64,000 nt of DNA from the NCBI RefSeq assembly GCF_963583255.1, contig NC_084815.1:14245724-14309723 (forward strand), written 5' to 3'. The translations under genes were made by a program, and so were the position numbers. Shown one piece after another: positions 11,498-23,748 of this stretch; the stretch's first letter is position 1, and each line of letters opens with the position of its first letter. This stretch comes from Pyrus communis. Lineage: Eukaryota > Streptophyta > Magnoliopsida > Rosales > Rosaceae. Under the pieces are notes generated by a model. That model had not been told where the DNA came from. It ran no database searches and was given only the letters and a program-made list of their open reading frames with translations.

Positions 11498-12100
11498 CGG
11501 GGCCCACCGGGAATTGGTGGACTTGGGAGATGTGATGGATGATCAGGTGGCGGATAATGTTGAGAGCGTAGGGGGGGAGTGAAGCGGCCGAGAGAGGACG
11601 AAAAGTCGTTTTATGGGTCGATTGTGGGCCAGCCCATGGACTTCCGTAATGAATCGGTATTCTATTTTTAGTGTTTTATGCCAACTTTGCTTTGTAGTTC
11701 GAGAAATAAAATAAAATAAATTTTTGCTTTGTAGATTTTTTTTTGAATGAAATAATAGCGTTAGTAATTTTAGATTAGTCACCGATCGAGTTCAAACTTA
11801 CGCTTTCATGTAATGACATAACACATTTCCATCATTATAGTAAAATGCCACTTGCATGCTTTGTAGATTTCAACTGTTTGATGCTTGTTCAGTTTCCTTG
11901 GAAAAAGAAAGGAATCCACTCGTTTTTGTTTATTTTATTTTTTAAATTGAGTGTCAGCAAAAAGGTTTATAAAACTATGCATTGTAAGAAAAGGGCTTAT
12001 CAACGTTTTGGTAACCAAATCAACATTTTTGGTCAAGGTCAAAGTTTCATGTTCATAGGGTGGTCTGATCAATAGATTTTCGATATCTAAGTCAATTTCT
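11498..12100. other. AAE3 upstream flank, no gene
   Basis: AT-rich after 11640. Only short ORFs without family signal. No element ends recognised. Confidence 0.4.
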
Positions 12101-12720
12101 TTGAAAAAATGAGTGTTTTAGGCTTGTATGTGTAGTCAAAGCTTACCAGAATTTGATAGATATGAGGTATTTATAGGAAGGTGGCCAGACTATGCATAAG
12201 GTTTTACTCAACACATGGCGGCTTCTCATTGGCCAAGATGAGTCATCTGTATAATAAATAAGAAAAGAATATTCCTAAGATATTAATTAGGAGATAATAT
12301 TTTGGGATGATGATGGAAGTATCTTTGATTTATTTTGATGAGGATTCGTTACTTGTTTGAGTTGATCGTCAATAGAGAGTATTAAAAATAGAATTTAGTA
12401 ATTAATCATATATTTAATGGCCTTGACTTTTCCTCTTTGCCATGCAAGGGAGCCAGGTTATGTCGTATTCTGCTGCTCAAGCCTCCATAGATGTTGGATT
12501 GCGCTTGGGAATACTTGTGGGTGGCCTTACCCATTTAATGAGGACATTCTTACCTTCTTCGAGAAGGGGTCCACGTGTCATCTCTAAGATTTTTGAAGTT
12601 ATTTTTTGCTACACAAATGTCTCCACACTTATTAGGCTGAACGCAAAAAAAGACAGTAGGTGTAAAGAAAAATCACAAGCTGAATCGGTGAGCAGAGATT
12701 TGCTTCCTAATTTGTTCTAG
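12101..12720 (+). repeat. LTR-like fragment
   Basis: Text such as tatttataggaaggtggcc (12168) and the block ggttatgtcgtattctgctgctcaagcc (from 12455; given here only as a landmark) followed by gaagttattttttgctacac resembles U3/R/U5 text of plant Ty3/gypsy LTRs. No partner LTR or target duplication was found, so the boundaries are approximate. Confidence 0.35.
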
Positions 12721-13440
12721 ATTCTACACTTTGATTTGGATATAAAGTTGTCTTGAAAAGGGAAATCAATTGTCACAAAAACCTATTTAAATCTACTTTA
12801 AGTAGAGGATTAAATAAATTTGAAGAACAATCTTTTATTCCAACAAGAAAAGTAAGAAAACCAGAGGAAATTGTACCCTCTTATCTAGTCTTGTTCTTTG
12901 TTTGCCCTTGCGAAGATTTGAATTGACGTTATTCTTCTTCTCTGTATCGCGACAAGGTAAGAAAAAAATCCAATTTTTCTTCTTCTCTATTTTTCTGGAA
13001 CTGCTTTGGAGCCACGGGTCTTGACGGGGAAGCTCGGTGCGAAGCCGAGGATGTCAAAAACTTGGCTGGAAGCCACAACACTGCTGCAGAAAATCGGCTT
13101 CGCTGAGCCGAGGTGTTAGGTTAACGCGAGCTGAGGATCAGTGAAGCGGCTGACTCGGGCCAGGAAGGCACTGGACTGGGCTGGCAGTTGCAAGAGTGGA
13201 TCGGCACGGGTCGGGTCCATGTGAGAGGGAGGAGGGCTGGGCCTACGGGCCTGGCTGTCTGGCTAAGGGAAAGGAGGCATGCCTCTTGCCTGCTTTGGGT
13301 CGAAAGGAAGAGGAGGGCCATTGTGGGTTGGTCCTTCGCTGCTGCTTTTTTCTTTAGGCCGTGGGACAGCAGGCTGGGCTTGGGCTTGCATGCGTTGCTC
13401 CATGTATATTTTTTCTTTCCTTCGAATTATCTTCTAAATA
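12721..13440. other. Unassigned, partly GC-rich stretch
   Basis: 13000-13400 is GC-rich with degenerate repeats around cggcttcgctgagccgagg and ggctgggcctacgggcc. It may be the untranslated part of the copia element whose RT fragment follows. The 111-aa ORF here is low-complexity and not supported. Confidence 0.3.
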
Positions 13441-13900
13441 GTTTCCCGATGTCTTCCATGCATGAATTCTTCAAGATGCCTCTGCCCCTATATCGTCAAG
13501 GTGGGTGTCCTTCGAATTATTGATGAGTTATACATGCCACAGTCCTTGGGTTTTATTGACCCCAATCTTCCTAAGTTTGTGTGTAAACCGTATAAACCAA
13601 TTTATGGACTCAAGCAAGCCCAACGTCTCAATACATTTCTTATACAACCTGATTTCGTCTAGAGTCATGCTAATAACTCCATGTTCACCTTTCATAAAGG
13701 TTCTCATCTTCCTTCTCTACGTGGACGACATTATTTTGACGGGTAACTCTCCTTCCTTAATTCAGTCTTTCATTCGCACGTAGGGACTTGAATTTGAAAT
13801 GAAGGATTTGAGCTAATTACATTTTTTCTTAGGAGTTGAGGTTTTCTATTTGGATGGTCGACTTCAATTGAAGAGAGTTGATAAATATTATTGGTTGGGA
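13441..13900 (+). pseudogene. Ty1/copia reverse transcriptase fragment
   Basis: Fragments in successive plus-strand frames: SLGFIDPNLPKFVCKPYKPI, YGLKQAQR, then LLYVDDIILTGNSPSLIQSF and LHFFLGVEVFYLDG. Order and spacing match the palm region of copia RT, including the YVDD catalytic motif. Stops and frameshifts separate the pieces and no integrase or RNase H follows, so this is a dead remnant. Confidence 0.8.
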
Positions 13901-13978
13901 TTTAACGTTGTATTATTCTTCTGTTATGTATTTGAAATTCAAGTGTATTGTTTAGTTGCCCTGGGACTCCCACATTGA

Positions 13979-15072
13979 TAAGTAGACCTAACATTCGTGT
14001 CGTGATTCTTGTGTTCATGTCATTTTCTTGGCATACCCGATATTTTAACGGGCCGTGTAACACCTGTTAAAGTAAAGGGGTAATATGACCTAATCCGAAA
14101 TCGACCCGTTAATATTATCAGGTAATTTGACCCGACCCGTAATTAGTTAAAGAAAATATATTTTAAATCAATAAATAATAAAAGTGAAAAACATAAATTG
14201 ACCAAAAAAAATGGAAAACATAATACTAAATTAGTACATGCATACCACATTGTCACTAAATATTACTTCAAAACATAGAAAAATAAAAACATTTGTATTT
14301 CAATTATTACATACTCCAAAATAAGAGCCTAATGAAAAAACATTAGTGCATTACTACAAAATACCAAATGTTCAAGGATATGCAAAATGAAGAGAGTTGC
14401 ATTTCAAGGTTTAGAAATCTTGCATGTTTGTATATGCTTTCACATTTTTCGGACTTGTCCCTCAATTATTCTGAATTTTATTTATTTTGAACTCCCTTAA
14501 AATACTGTTCATGAGGGTTTGTATGATTTTAAAAATTCAAACGACGATGTACCTATACTCAAAGCGTAGAGGATGCGATTACAAGCGTTTGCATATTTTT
14601 TCACATTTTCCGCACTTGTGAATTAATTATTATAAATTTTTAATGTATTTGGCATTTTTACATTACTTGATATTTTTATTTTTAATGTGCTTTATAATTT
14701 TTTAATCTCACTCTTTGTGTATAGCATACTAAAATAAATAAATAAATAAAACTTATATTTTTAAATTTATATAGAATAATAATACAATAATACAGATTTA
14801 ATATACATTATATACATATACACTATAACTATTGAATTTTATAGTAAGTTTTTTTAGTAGTTTAAAAAATTAAAATCATCAAAATAACTTTTTTCCTAAT
14901 GTGTCAAAACGGGTTACCCACGTCTCACATTCGTGTAAACTTGTTAAGAACTCATTATTAACAGGTTCTTATTGTGTGACCCGATAATGACCCGATTGGT
15001 TATTGTGTCGACTCGAAACCCGTTATTTTCGTATCGTTTATATGTCGTGTAAGAAATTGTTAGGTCTACTTA
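13979..15072. mobile_element. 1.1-kb non-autonomous TIR element
   Basis: Ends taagtagacctaaca and (inverted) tgttaggtctactta at 13979 and 15072. The homology continues loosely through cgacccgttaatattatca / gacccgataatgacccg stretches, so the sub-terminal parts are also inverted. TA dinucleotides at both junctions could be a TA target duplication, but this is ambiguous. The AT-rich interior has no ORF. Confidence 0.6.
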
Positions 15073-15645
15073 TAAGAGGTTTTTTTTTTGGTGTATAAAA
15101 GCATTGTAAAGCTCACGTTGTATTCAATGAGAAATCTGAAACTTCATAAGTATGCACTAAACACTAGATAAAACTCCTATCTTATTCTCTCTAATCTTAA
15201 CCCAACCTATTTGAAACACAAAGTCTGATCCAATACAGGCTACCAAACGGGGCCTTAGATTTCGACTGAAGTTGTTCTATGCTTTTGATATAGAAAATTT
15301 AGAAGTGTTATACAAATGTTATCTAACCGAGATTTTAGAGAGAACAAGAGAATCAGAAAAAGGGTTTACTGCAATTGCATGCAATTTGAACATGGTTTAT
15401 TCATAAATTTTATAAAATAAAACTAAATCCCTATTCAAAAGGAAGAAAAGAAAAACCCCAAGAATCCACCACTGAGGGAGAGCGTGAAGCTAAGGAGTTT
15501 CTGTGTGGCTGGTTAATTTCTCTGTCTTCGAGAGAAATGCTATATTTAGATTTAAACCTTCCTTAAGTAGATTTTAGGTAAAATCTAAAACAAATTCATT
15601 TTAGATTTAAACCCTTTGACTAGTCGCAAAGCCACGTTAGGACGA

Positions 15646-15665
15646 GGAGTGGCGGCCGCCACTCC
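15646..15665. repeat. Perfect 20-bp palindrome with a NotI-type core
   Basis: GGAGTGGCGGCCGCCACTCC is fully self-complementary in an otherwise AT-rich stretch. No function is evident. Confidence 0.8.
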
Positions 15666-15867
15666 CCTTGCCAGAAAACACAGCTGGAGCGCAGGTTCAG
15701 CCCCTCCCTTTGCCGGAAAACCTAGCCTTTCCATGTTTGTTTATAACCTCCGGTGAACTGGTTTTGCTGCGCGTAGCAGCAAATTGGCTTTTATTTATTT
15801 ATTTTTTTAAATTCAGACCAAAACGATGTCGTTTTGTATATTTGAAAAATGTTTTTTTTTTTTTGGG

Positions 15868-15893
15868 AGGAGGAGGAGGAGGAGGAGGAGGGG
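15868..15893. repeat. (GGA)n microsatellite
   Basis: About eight GGA units, following a T-run at 15850-15863. The poly-Glu/Arg/Pro ORFs here come from it. Confidence 0.9.
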
Positions 15894-16500
15894 AAGGATC
15901 GCGTGTCCCCCGTTCAGCCATTCCTCTTACTCTCTCAATCCCTCTCTCAAAACCCATTTGCCAATCAGAGACAGAGAGCAGCAAAGCTGCCCCCCCATAA
16001 TCCCAGCAGCAACGGAAGGGAGGAATTTTAAATTCCTGTTTGGGTTTGGCTGGCTGATTCCCACTCCAGCCGTTTTCTATCACTTCAGCAGTTGAGCCGC
16101 CGGCCAGCCTTCAAAGGTAAAGTTATAATCCCTAACCCTAAATAATTATTCAATACGAATTTTGTTTAATTGGTATAGAAATAGAATCATATGCATATGG
16201 TAATGCATTAAATTGGTTATTGGTTGTTGATTATTGATATGAAATTATGAAATTAATTTTTGGGATGAAAATTAAAATTTGAATTCTTGATTATTGATTA
16301 ATTAATTCAATTATTACATAATGTAAACAATTATTCATATGATTAGTTGAATTGAATTTTTATTTATTGAATAATTTGTATGCTTATTGGTATTTATTAA
16401 TTGAATTGTTAGTTGGATTATTTATTATGCATATTAGTATAGTCTACTATAAGATTAAGAGTCTAAGAATTTATTTTTTTCTTTCCATTTTATAGTTACG

Positions 16501-16638
16501 TAATGGAACGAAATGGGAAATCAATAATTGAGTGATAGCATGATTGTTTACATTGAGAAAAATGTATTTGCTTTTATTGATGATGAGCCTATTATGCGGA
16601 GTTTTCATGATATGAAACCTCGTTGGCAACAATTGTAA
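16501..16638 (+). pseudogene. hAT-type (TTF zinc-finger protein) transposase C-terminal remnant
   Basis: A plus-strand frame ending in TAA at 16636-16638 reads LSDSMIVYIEKNVFAFIDD followed by IMRSFHDMKPRWQQL. This closely resembles the extreme C terminus of plant TTF-type zinc-finger/hAT dimerisation proteins (VVYIEKD...IMQRFQNMKTRR). A stop stands just before the block where the family has Trp. Upstream, 15640-16117 looks like a GC-rich leader ending at a gtaaag donor, but no further transposase exon was recognised. Confidence 0.6.
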
Positions 16639-16896
16639 TTTGTTTGTATTGATAAATTATGAAATACATTACTATATAAAAGGATTTGGTTGTTGCTATT
16701 CTTTTAAACCTTGCACTCTTTTAACTTCACCCCTCCCCCCGTCAATTCCTGGCTTCGCCATTGCCTTTGACTGCTATACTACTTAGGAACAATGTTTAAA
16801 ATATTGGTACAGATGGAACTATCAATATGCAAATTTATATAAATATCAATTGATATAACGGTTGCCTTTGATGAAAATTGTGGAAATTTTGAATTT

Positions 16897-16916
16897 GGGG
16901 GGGGGGGGGGGGGGGG
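16897..16916. repeat. (G)20 homopolymer
   Basis: Twenty consecutive G in AT-rich DNA. Likely length-variable; quadruplex formation is possible. Confidence 0.9.
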
Positions 16917-17282
16917 AGTAATTATCGGTTGCTTCGATTGATAGATAAGTTGCCTACTTATTCAGATTTAGTCGAAATTAGGGAAAAATTTATCAATTAA
17001 AATAAAATTCAAAAGTTCAAAATCTGTAATGAATTTGGAAAAGTTTCTGTAATGAATCGGTAAATATCGTCGATATTCATTGATATTTCCTATATCTCGT
17101 CAATATAGGACGAAGCTTGCATTTCACCCTGCATTTCCATGCCGATCTTTGATTTTTTGAATATTTTGATGAAAATATTGATAATTCCGTAAATATTTTT
17201 TACATTGCCTGGGAGCCTAGGGTAACCATTCCTTTCCTGTGTGATACAAATAAATATTTTTATTTTTAATTCCTCGCTTACC

Positions 17283-17518
17283 TTTTTTTTTTTTTTTTGA
17301 CAAATGATATTATCTACACTAATATAGTTCAATGGGCTAGCAAAGGGAGGGGGTGGACTTAGCCTCACAATTGGCTAGGAATAATATTGTTCAATGGACT
17401 AGCAAGGGGAGGGGGTGGGCTGAGTCTCACAATGGGCTAGCAATAATATTGTTCAAATTCGCCTTTGGCGAGAATCAAACTTAAGACATCTCAGTTACAA
17501 GTGAAGATGAATACTACT
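17283..17518 (-). mobile_element. SINE, 3' part (split by retrotransposon)
   Basis: On the minus strand this is the SINE family of 329-503: attctcgccaaaggcgaatt, then tattgctagcccattgtgag (repeated once, so the body is locally duplicated), then atataatatcatttgt-like tail and poly(A). The 5' part lies 14.3 kb away at 31828-31852. Outer target duplications are attcctcgcttacc (17269-17282) and attcctagcttacc (31853-31866). Confidence 0.85.
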
Positions 17519-18024
17519 TGTGGGTGCAAATTTTTTCCTCCTTGTTCTTGGACAAAATTGCACCTACAAAACAAACAACACCTTAGGTCAAGGCCAAGAG
17601 CCTCACGCGCCCACAATGAATTTTGGGGGGGGGGGTGTGTTTGGCTGAAGAACCTCCGATGCCAAAGTTAGAATTTTGAGGGAAAAAGTGTTTGGAGAAT
17701 TTAGAGAATTTAGCAAGAGTGTAGAACTTCGGGTTGGAGAAAATGAGGGTGTTTATATAGAGGTATGGCTAGCCCCTTTGGGAGGATGGGGACTGGCCAC
17801 TTGGATGGTTTTTTGGGTGAGATTCATGATTTGTTAGCTAATTAATGAATTAATTGAGTAATAAATCAATCAATTAGCTAATTAATATAATTTGAGAGGA
17901 AAATCTGGTGTTTACCTTGTGGAGAAGATTTGATGAGGATGAATGAAATTGGTTTTGAATAATTACCTATTTTGAGCACTTTTGACCTTGATTGAGTCAT
18001 GATTGTCCACTGCCCGCTCGTAGG
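17519..18024 (-). repeat. 3' LTR of the Tat-like element, truncated
   Basis: About 500 bp matching 30683-31744, starting tgtgggtgcaaatttttt and running to gcccgctcgtagg, where it stops against the nested element at 18025. The remaining portion seen in the 5' LTR (agttccggtatttctcg...) is absent. Confidence 0.85.
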
Positions 18025-19910
18025 TGATAGGAGCATATTTATGCTACTTGGCTATGTTGTTTCCTTACATTTAGTTAGTTAATTACTACTTATTATAGTC
18101 TTTTAAGCTATTTTCGTATGTTTGTAGGTCCTAATGGCAAAAGAAGCAAAAAAGTGCATTTTGGAGCCATTTGGAGCAGTTTTGGGCATGGATTGGATAG
18201 CTTAACTATGGAGCAAAGTGGATGGACGAAATTGAAGTTAAGAGAGGCTAAGAACATGCTACAAATCTGGAGAAACAAGTTCAAAGACAAAGAAGATAAG
18301 GAAAGAGCAAGAAATAAGGAACATTATCCAACCTTATCCTATCCAATCTTATCTTATCCAACCTTATCTTATCTTATCCTATCCTAATCTTTTGTTACCT
18401 TAATTCCAGCTGCAAAGAGGACTTAATTTCACATTAGAACACCTAAATATATGGTTTTAGAAGACCCTATCTCCTCCTACATAGGTGCCGCACCCTTTAT
18501 CCCTTCTAGAAGTCTAATTTCTGCCACAAAATACCTTGTTTCTAGAAGCCCTAATTTCTGGCGAATTTCCCTATCCCTTTCCCCCTTGGTTTCTGAAAGC
18601 ATTAACCCTTTCCTCCTAGGATTGTGCAATCCTTTTACGTTCAGAACCCTAGCCCTATAAATACAAGTGTTTGCCGCACCATTTAAACCATCCATTCACT
18701 CATTCATTCATTCATTCATTCATACATTCAGCCATCAAACACCATAATTCACACCACATCACCCTAGTGCCGCAAGAAAGGAAGGAAGGAGAAGAAGACT
18801 TGTGCAATCTGCCATCCAAGGAGGGTTCGAAATCTGCCATTGGAGTGTGGAGTGTTTCTAGGTGTATTCTATCCTTAGTTTTAGTTTAATGTTTATATTA
18901 ATTTGATTTTCAATTATGATGAACATGTGGAACTAATTTCTTTTTAGTTGGAGGTGAATTCGAAGCCATGATTATATGTTTTATATGAATTGATTATATC
19001 CAGTTATTGTTTCTTGAGTCTTGAATGTGATTTGCTTATCGAAGTTATCAAAACTTGTTTATGTATGTTGGTTGAGGGTTGACACTTAATTTGCATGCAT
19101 GAATTTGATGCTAGAGTATAAGGGGGTTTCATGTAATAGTTATTCACTTATATTCACAAGTAGTGGAGGTTGCTAGTCACAATTGTGTTAAGTAAATCCT
19201 TGGCATGAGTCTCATGCGTTTCATGGTAATGAATGCCTTGTCAATGCTTATGATTTTCATAGAACTTAATGACTTTTGATATGTATCTTTATTATGCGTT
19301 TCATATAGGAACTTGAGAAAGATAATTTGGTTGCGATGCGTATTCCATGTAATTCAATGAAATAAGGAAAATCTGATGGTTGATTGTGCGATGCAATTAA
19401 CTTGGGGCATTGTCATTCATAGTCTAAAGGAATAATAACTGGGAAATTAGTTTATATGCATATATCATGTATGGAGAAGGACCCTCTAACTAGCCTTTCA
19501 CCCATTTAATTCACCCAAATTCGTTTTTGCAAAGTGTTTTATGCAAAGTTTCTGTTTTAAGTTTTAAATTCGTCAAAAACAATATCCCTTTCATTTAGTC
19601 TTTTTATTTGAGTCAAAATCTGTTTTCTTTTAGTCTTTTGAGTCAAGTTAAGTTTTTTTTTTTTTTGTCAAAATCACTTGTTAGGTCTAGAATTGAGTCT
19701 TTTTGAGTGTTTGTTGCTATTTTAAGTGTTTTGAGTTAGTTTTAAGTCTATAGAGTCTAAATTAGTGTTTTTAAGTCTTATTTGTGTTGATTAGCATCCC
19801 TAGTTAATCCCCGGTCTAGAACGATCCCTACTTGCATATATACTACAATTGTCACAAATAGGGTTTAATTTGTGTGTCAAGTTAATTTTCACATCAATAT
19901 GCTCCTATCA
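18025..19910 (+). repeat. Athila-like LTR nested in the 3' LTR
   Basis: 1,886 bp, beginning tgataggagcatatt and ending with its exact inverse aatatgctcctatca. A plausible plus-strand TATA box (cctataaatacaag, 18653) separates a U3-like from an R/U5-like part, which suggests plus orientation. Next to it, however, the minus strand at 19911-19930 reads as a polypurine tract (gctaagtgtgggggaatt), as if a 3' LTR began there on the minus strand. Tandem repeats inside: (ATCCT/ATCTT)n at 18325-18390 and (TTCA)n at 18690-18722. Confidence 0.6.
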
Positions 19911-22050
19911 AATTCCCCCACACTTAGCTTTTGCTAGTCCTTGAGCAAAACAAAACAAAACAACAAAACATAACCTAAACCTTCTAACAATTGCCTTAGA
20001 GATTTCCAATGCAACATGACATATTAAAGATCACCACTCACATAGATTTTAGTTATCTCTACCCTCGAGCATATACTTAATCGCAATTACCACTCACTAG
20101 CTCGCATTTAATCAATTAAAATGATGTTTTGAATGTCGTAACATGCCTTAGAGAATTCACTCAATTCCTTACTGGATACACTCTATTTTCACACAGATTT
20201 TCTGACTACACTCCCTACACTAAGTATATGTGAGAGGATTGATGTAAACATGTAGACTAATACTCACATATGTATAATCAAAGGCACTTTCTGGACTTAT
20301 TAACATGAATATGATCTCATGAATGGAATGCCACTACTTAGACACGAGAACCAGGGATACCATATGCTCGTACCAATTTTAAACTCCACATATTGAAACA
20401 CATAACAATCAAGATCGAAGTCTAAGGGTTGTAACGGGGCTAGGGTATTGGCTAACAAAGAAAGGTAAGGATAAACAAAAGTTTTTAAAGCAATAGTAAA
20501 CAAAGTAATGAACTAAGCACTTAGAATTCACTTTTGAATGCAGAAATCAACTTTAAACATGAAAGGAAGATTCACACATCACTTAGGGCCATATTCAAAC
20601 TTTTGGACCCTTTCTTCAACAATCAACACTTGTGAGTTCATTCTCACTTATTTTCAACTCATTTTCTTTCTTTTCTTCAACTTTTTCTTCTTTCTTTCTT
20701 TTTCACATTTTTTTTCTTCGTACCTAATTCTTTCTTTGGCACATAAATCATGCATCCTCCTAGATTCCCACAAAAATCCTTCCCCCACACTTGTTTTTCT
20801 GCAATTTTTAGATCAAAAGGAATTCCCTCTAAGTCATGCTTTACTATCCTTTAAGAATAAGGGTATGGATAGTCCTAGGTAAGGATAATGTGGTTAACAA
20901 AGAATATAGGCTAATCTAAGGCTCAAAGGGGTTAAACCTACAATACATATGCAAAGGGTACAACTTTTTGGCTCTGGTTTAACTAAACAACTTCATCTTA
21001 TTATTTGTTATGCCAATCAATTTTATGCTTTGAATGAAATGGGCATGAGTTCTAGTATTTGGAACTATAGTGATAAAACGCATTCTAAGTAGCAACCAAG
21101 AAAAGAATAATGAGATCATGCAACGACTTTAGAAAACAAAAACATCAAGATTAATAACTCTCCAAACAAAGTTTAGGCTCAAGTCTTTCAGGGTTGTAGC
21201 GTTAGTTTGAGTTCCTTCCTTCAAGCATGTTACAAAAACTAATTTTTTTCCTTTTTGTGATTACATGTGAATTCATAAATGACAACTACAACTAAGCATA
21301 AACCAAAGAGCATATCAAACTTCCATCCATGTTTGTAACTTTCTTTAACAGTCATGCAATTAAAAACCAAATCCTCATCATTGTGTTGGAAGGTATCCTA
21401 AGACACAACACACAAAAACAAAAACGACTCTTTTTGGGTTTTTCAAACATTCTTTTTTCGATTTTTTTTTTCAAATTTTCGGATTTTCTGTTTAAGACAC
21501 ATAAAAACACTTCAAAACACACTAAAAACACTTAAAAACAATGAATAATAACTTTAGAAGTGATAGGTGATAAAATCCCCCGAAAATCATGCAAAAACAA
21601 CTTGTTTACCCCCCCACACTTAAACCAAACATTGTCCTCAATGTTTTAAGCATAGACTCACAAATAAACAAACAAATAACACAACTAACAAACATGACAA
21701 TCATGCCAAAGTAAAAGCAATAAAAAGTAGGGTTTAGGAACGCATCTCGTTATGGAGTGTTGGAGCTTCCTAGGTCTTCTTTATTTGCATGCATGGTTTG
21801 CCTCCCTAGAAGCGCTTGCTTTAATATCTTCCAGCCGGACGAGAATTCCTTTTAGGCTTCATTAGGGCCTACGGCATGGAGGGTTGCACCATCCATGACA
21901 TGCTCCTCAAAGTTCTCATAGTATGGCTCAATGAATGGGAGGGGATAATGATCCTCCCTAATTGTGGTGTTTTGGTTCCTAAAGTCCATGTAAATGCTCC
22001 CACCACCTTGAAATCGATTTGGACCATGCACCAAAGAAGGTAACAACCTA
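19911..22050 (-). other. Non-coding 3' internal region of the Athila-like element
   Basis: Purine-rich on the minus strand next to the LTR. Contains the typical minus-strand block acattgaggacaatgtttgg...aagtgtgggggg at about 21613-21645 that follows pol in many plant gypsy elements. No RT or integrase text was found, although these should lie between gag-protease and this region. Confidence 0.5.
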
Positions 22051-22097
22051 TTAGTTAAAATGGGAATTGGAATTGGGATTGGAGACTTACTAGGATG

Positions 22098-23746
22098 TTA
22101 TGGCAATGCCCCTAGGGTAGCCACCATCTCGCCAATTTTATCACTAGGCACGGCTATATTGGGTGTTTTTAGGGTAGTGGCGTGCTTCTTGTGCATCACT
22201 CCAATTCCTTCCTCGATGGTTGTTCTAGATGCATCCTTCTTGATTGGTGTTGAAGGTTTCTGCCCTATATTTTTAATTATACCAATGGTAAAACAAGAAC
22301 GAACATCATTAAGATTCTCAATGGATTCAGAAACTTTAAAGTTAATCATATCACCACCAAACTCCATAGTTAAGGCTTCATTGGCCACGTCAATCTTGGT
22401 GTGGCCTGTTTTCATGAAAGGACGTCCAAGTAAGAGTGGCGATGGTAGAGAGTGGGTTAAATCCTCCATGTTAAGCACATAGAAATCTGCAGGAAAAATT
22501 AAGTGGTCTATCTGCACCAAAACATCTTCCAAAACTCCTCTCGGGTATGCATTAGATCGATCGGCTAATTGAATAATAACACCATCATTTTTAAGCTCTC
22601 CTAGATTCATAGATGCATAAACAGAATATGGCATGACATTAATTGATGCACCTAAATCTAGCATAGCATGTTCAAACCTTGTATTACCAATTACACAAAG
22701 GATAGTGAAACTACTTGGATTTTTGCATTTAGGTGGCAGCTTTCTTTGCAACATTGCAGAGACATTCTCACTTACATGTACCGCCTCTTTCTCCCGAATC
22801 CGTTTCCTTGTTGTACAAATCTTCTTCAAAAACTTAGCGTACTTCGGAATTTGCTTTATTGCATCAAGGAGCGGGATATTGACGTGCACCTTCCTAAACG
22901 TCTCTAGAGTGTTTTTTTCATCCTCCTCTGTCTTAGATTGCATAAACCTGCTAGGAAATGGCACATTTAGTGGAATAGAACTAGAAAAATTTGAATTTGG
23001 ACTTATCTTGGTGGTTTGGGACGATTTTGTTGTATTAGGGGGCTGCGGCAAGGTTTTGGCTTCCCTTGCTATGGCCTTTGCTCCCTGTTCTTCTTTTTGT
23101 AGCAACTTTTCCTCCTCATTAAGGCCTTGTTTGGATGATTTCCAAGCTCCTTACCACTTCTCAATGTAATGGCCTTGGCGGTTTCAAAGCTTCCCTTTGG
23201 ATTCACAACCGTTGAACTAAGAAGTTTGCCTTGTTCTCTAAACTACCCAATGAACTCTGAAATCTGCCTTATTTGCTTCTTCACGTCGCTCATCTCTTTT
23301 TCTTGGTTCGCTATTCTATTATTTTGATTTTCTAATCCCTGTGATATAGAAGTTAGTAATTGAAAAGTTTGATCATTATCAATTAGCGAACTTGAGTTTT
23401 GTTGGGCAGTTTGTGATTGAGGTTGAGATTGTGCAAATGGCCTTTGATATATCCAATGGGGTGGCTGTCGAATTCCTCCTTGTTGTTAAGGTTGTTGAGG
23501 CTCCCTCCACTTGAAATTTGGGTGATCTCTTCATCCCGGATTGTATGTATTTGAGTATGGATCATTCCTTGGTTGATTTTGACTTTGGTACCTCACGACA
23601 TGGCCACTCTTCCATCCTCCATTCTCTATCAATTGAGGACATTGATCATTGAGATGTCCTTGCATAGAGCACACTCCACATGTGGCCGCACCTTGCATTT
23701 TGGATCTTTCAACAACCTGAGACACAAGCATAGTGAGATTATGCAA
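22098..23746 (-). pseudogene. Athila-like gag zinc knuckle and aspartic protease
   Basis: 23746-23531 (minus) reads a CCHC knuckle, CGVCSMQGHLNDQCPQL. 23105-22098 gives 335 aa with a pepsin-like retroviral protease core: HAMLDLGASINVMPYSVY (D-L-G-A, where D-S/T-G is canonical; L-G-A is usual in Athila-type proteins), LADRSNAYPRGVLEDVLVQI and LLLGRPFMKTG. The pieces are in different frames with stops between them. After the protease the element passes straight into the 3' region, so RT, RNase H and integrase are missing. A truncated, non-autonomous copy. Confidence 0.8.
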
Positions 23747-23748
23747 AA

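Noticed and set aside
12442..12720. 92-aa plus-strand ORF
   Set aside because: The stretch resembles LTR U3/U5 text rather than protein, and there is no family match.
18325..18725. Short tandem repeats (ATCCT-like, TTCA) considered as a CRISPR-like array
   Set aside because: Repeats are contiguous microsatellites without unique spacers, in a plant LTR.
21852..22046. Short minus ORF with MDFRNQNTTIREDHYPLPFI, loosely like the RT text DYRKLN..TRKDHFPLPFID
   Set aside because: The similarity covers only one short block and the neighbouring RT motifs are absent; too weak to call RT, although it could mark the edge of the deletion.
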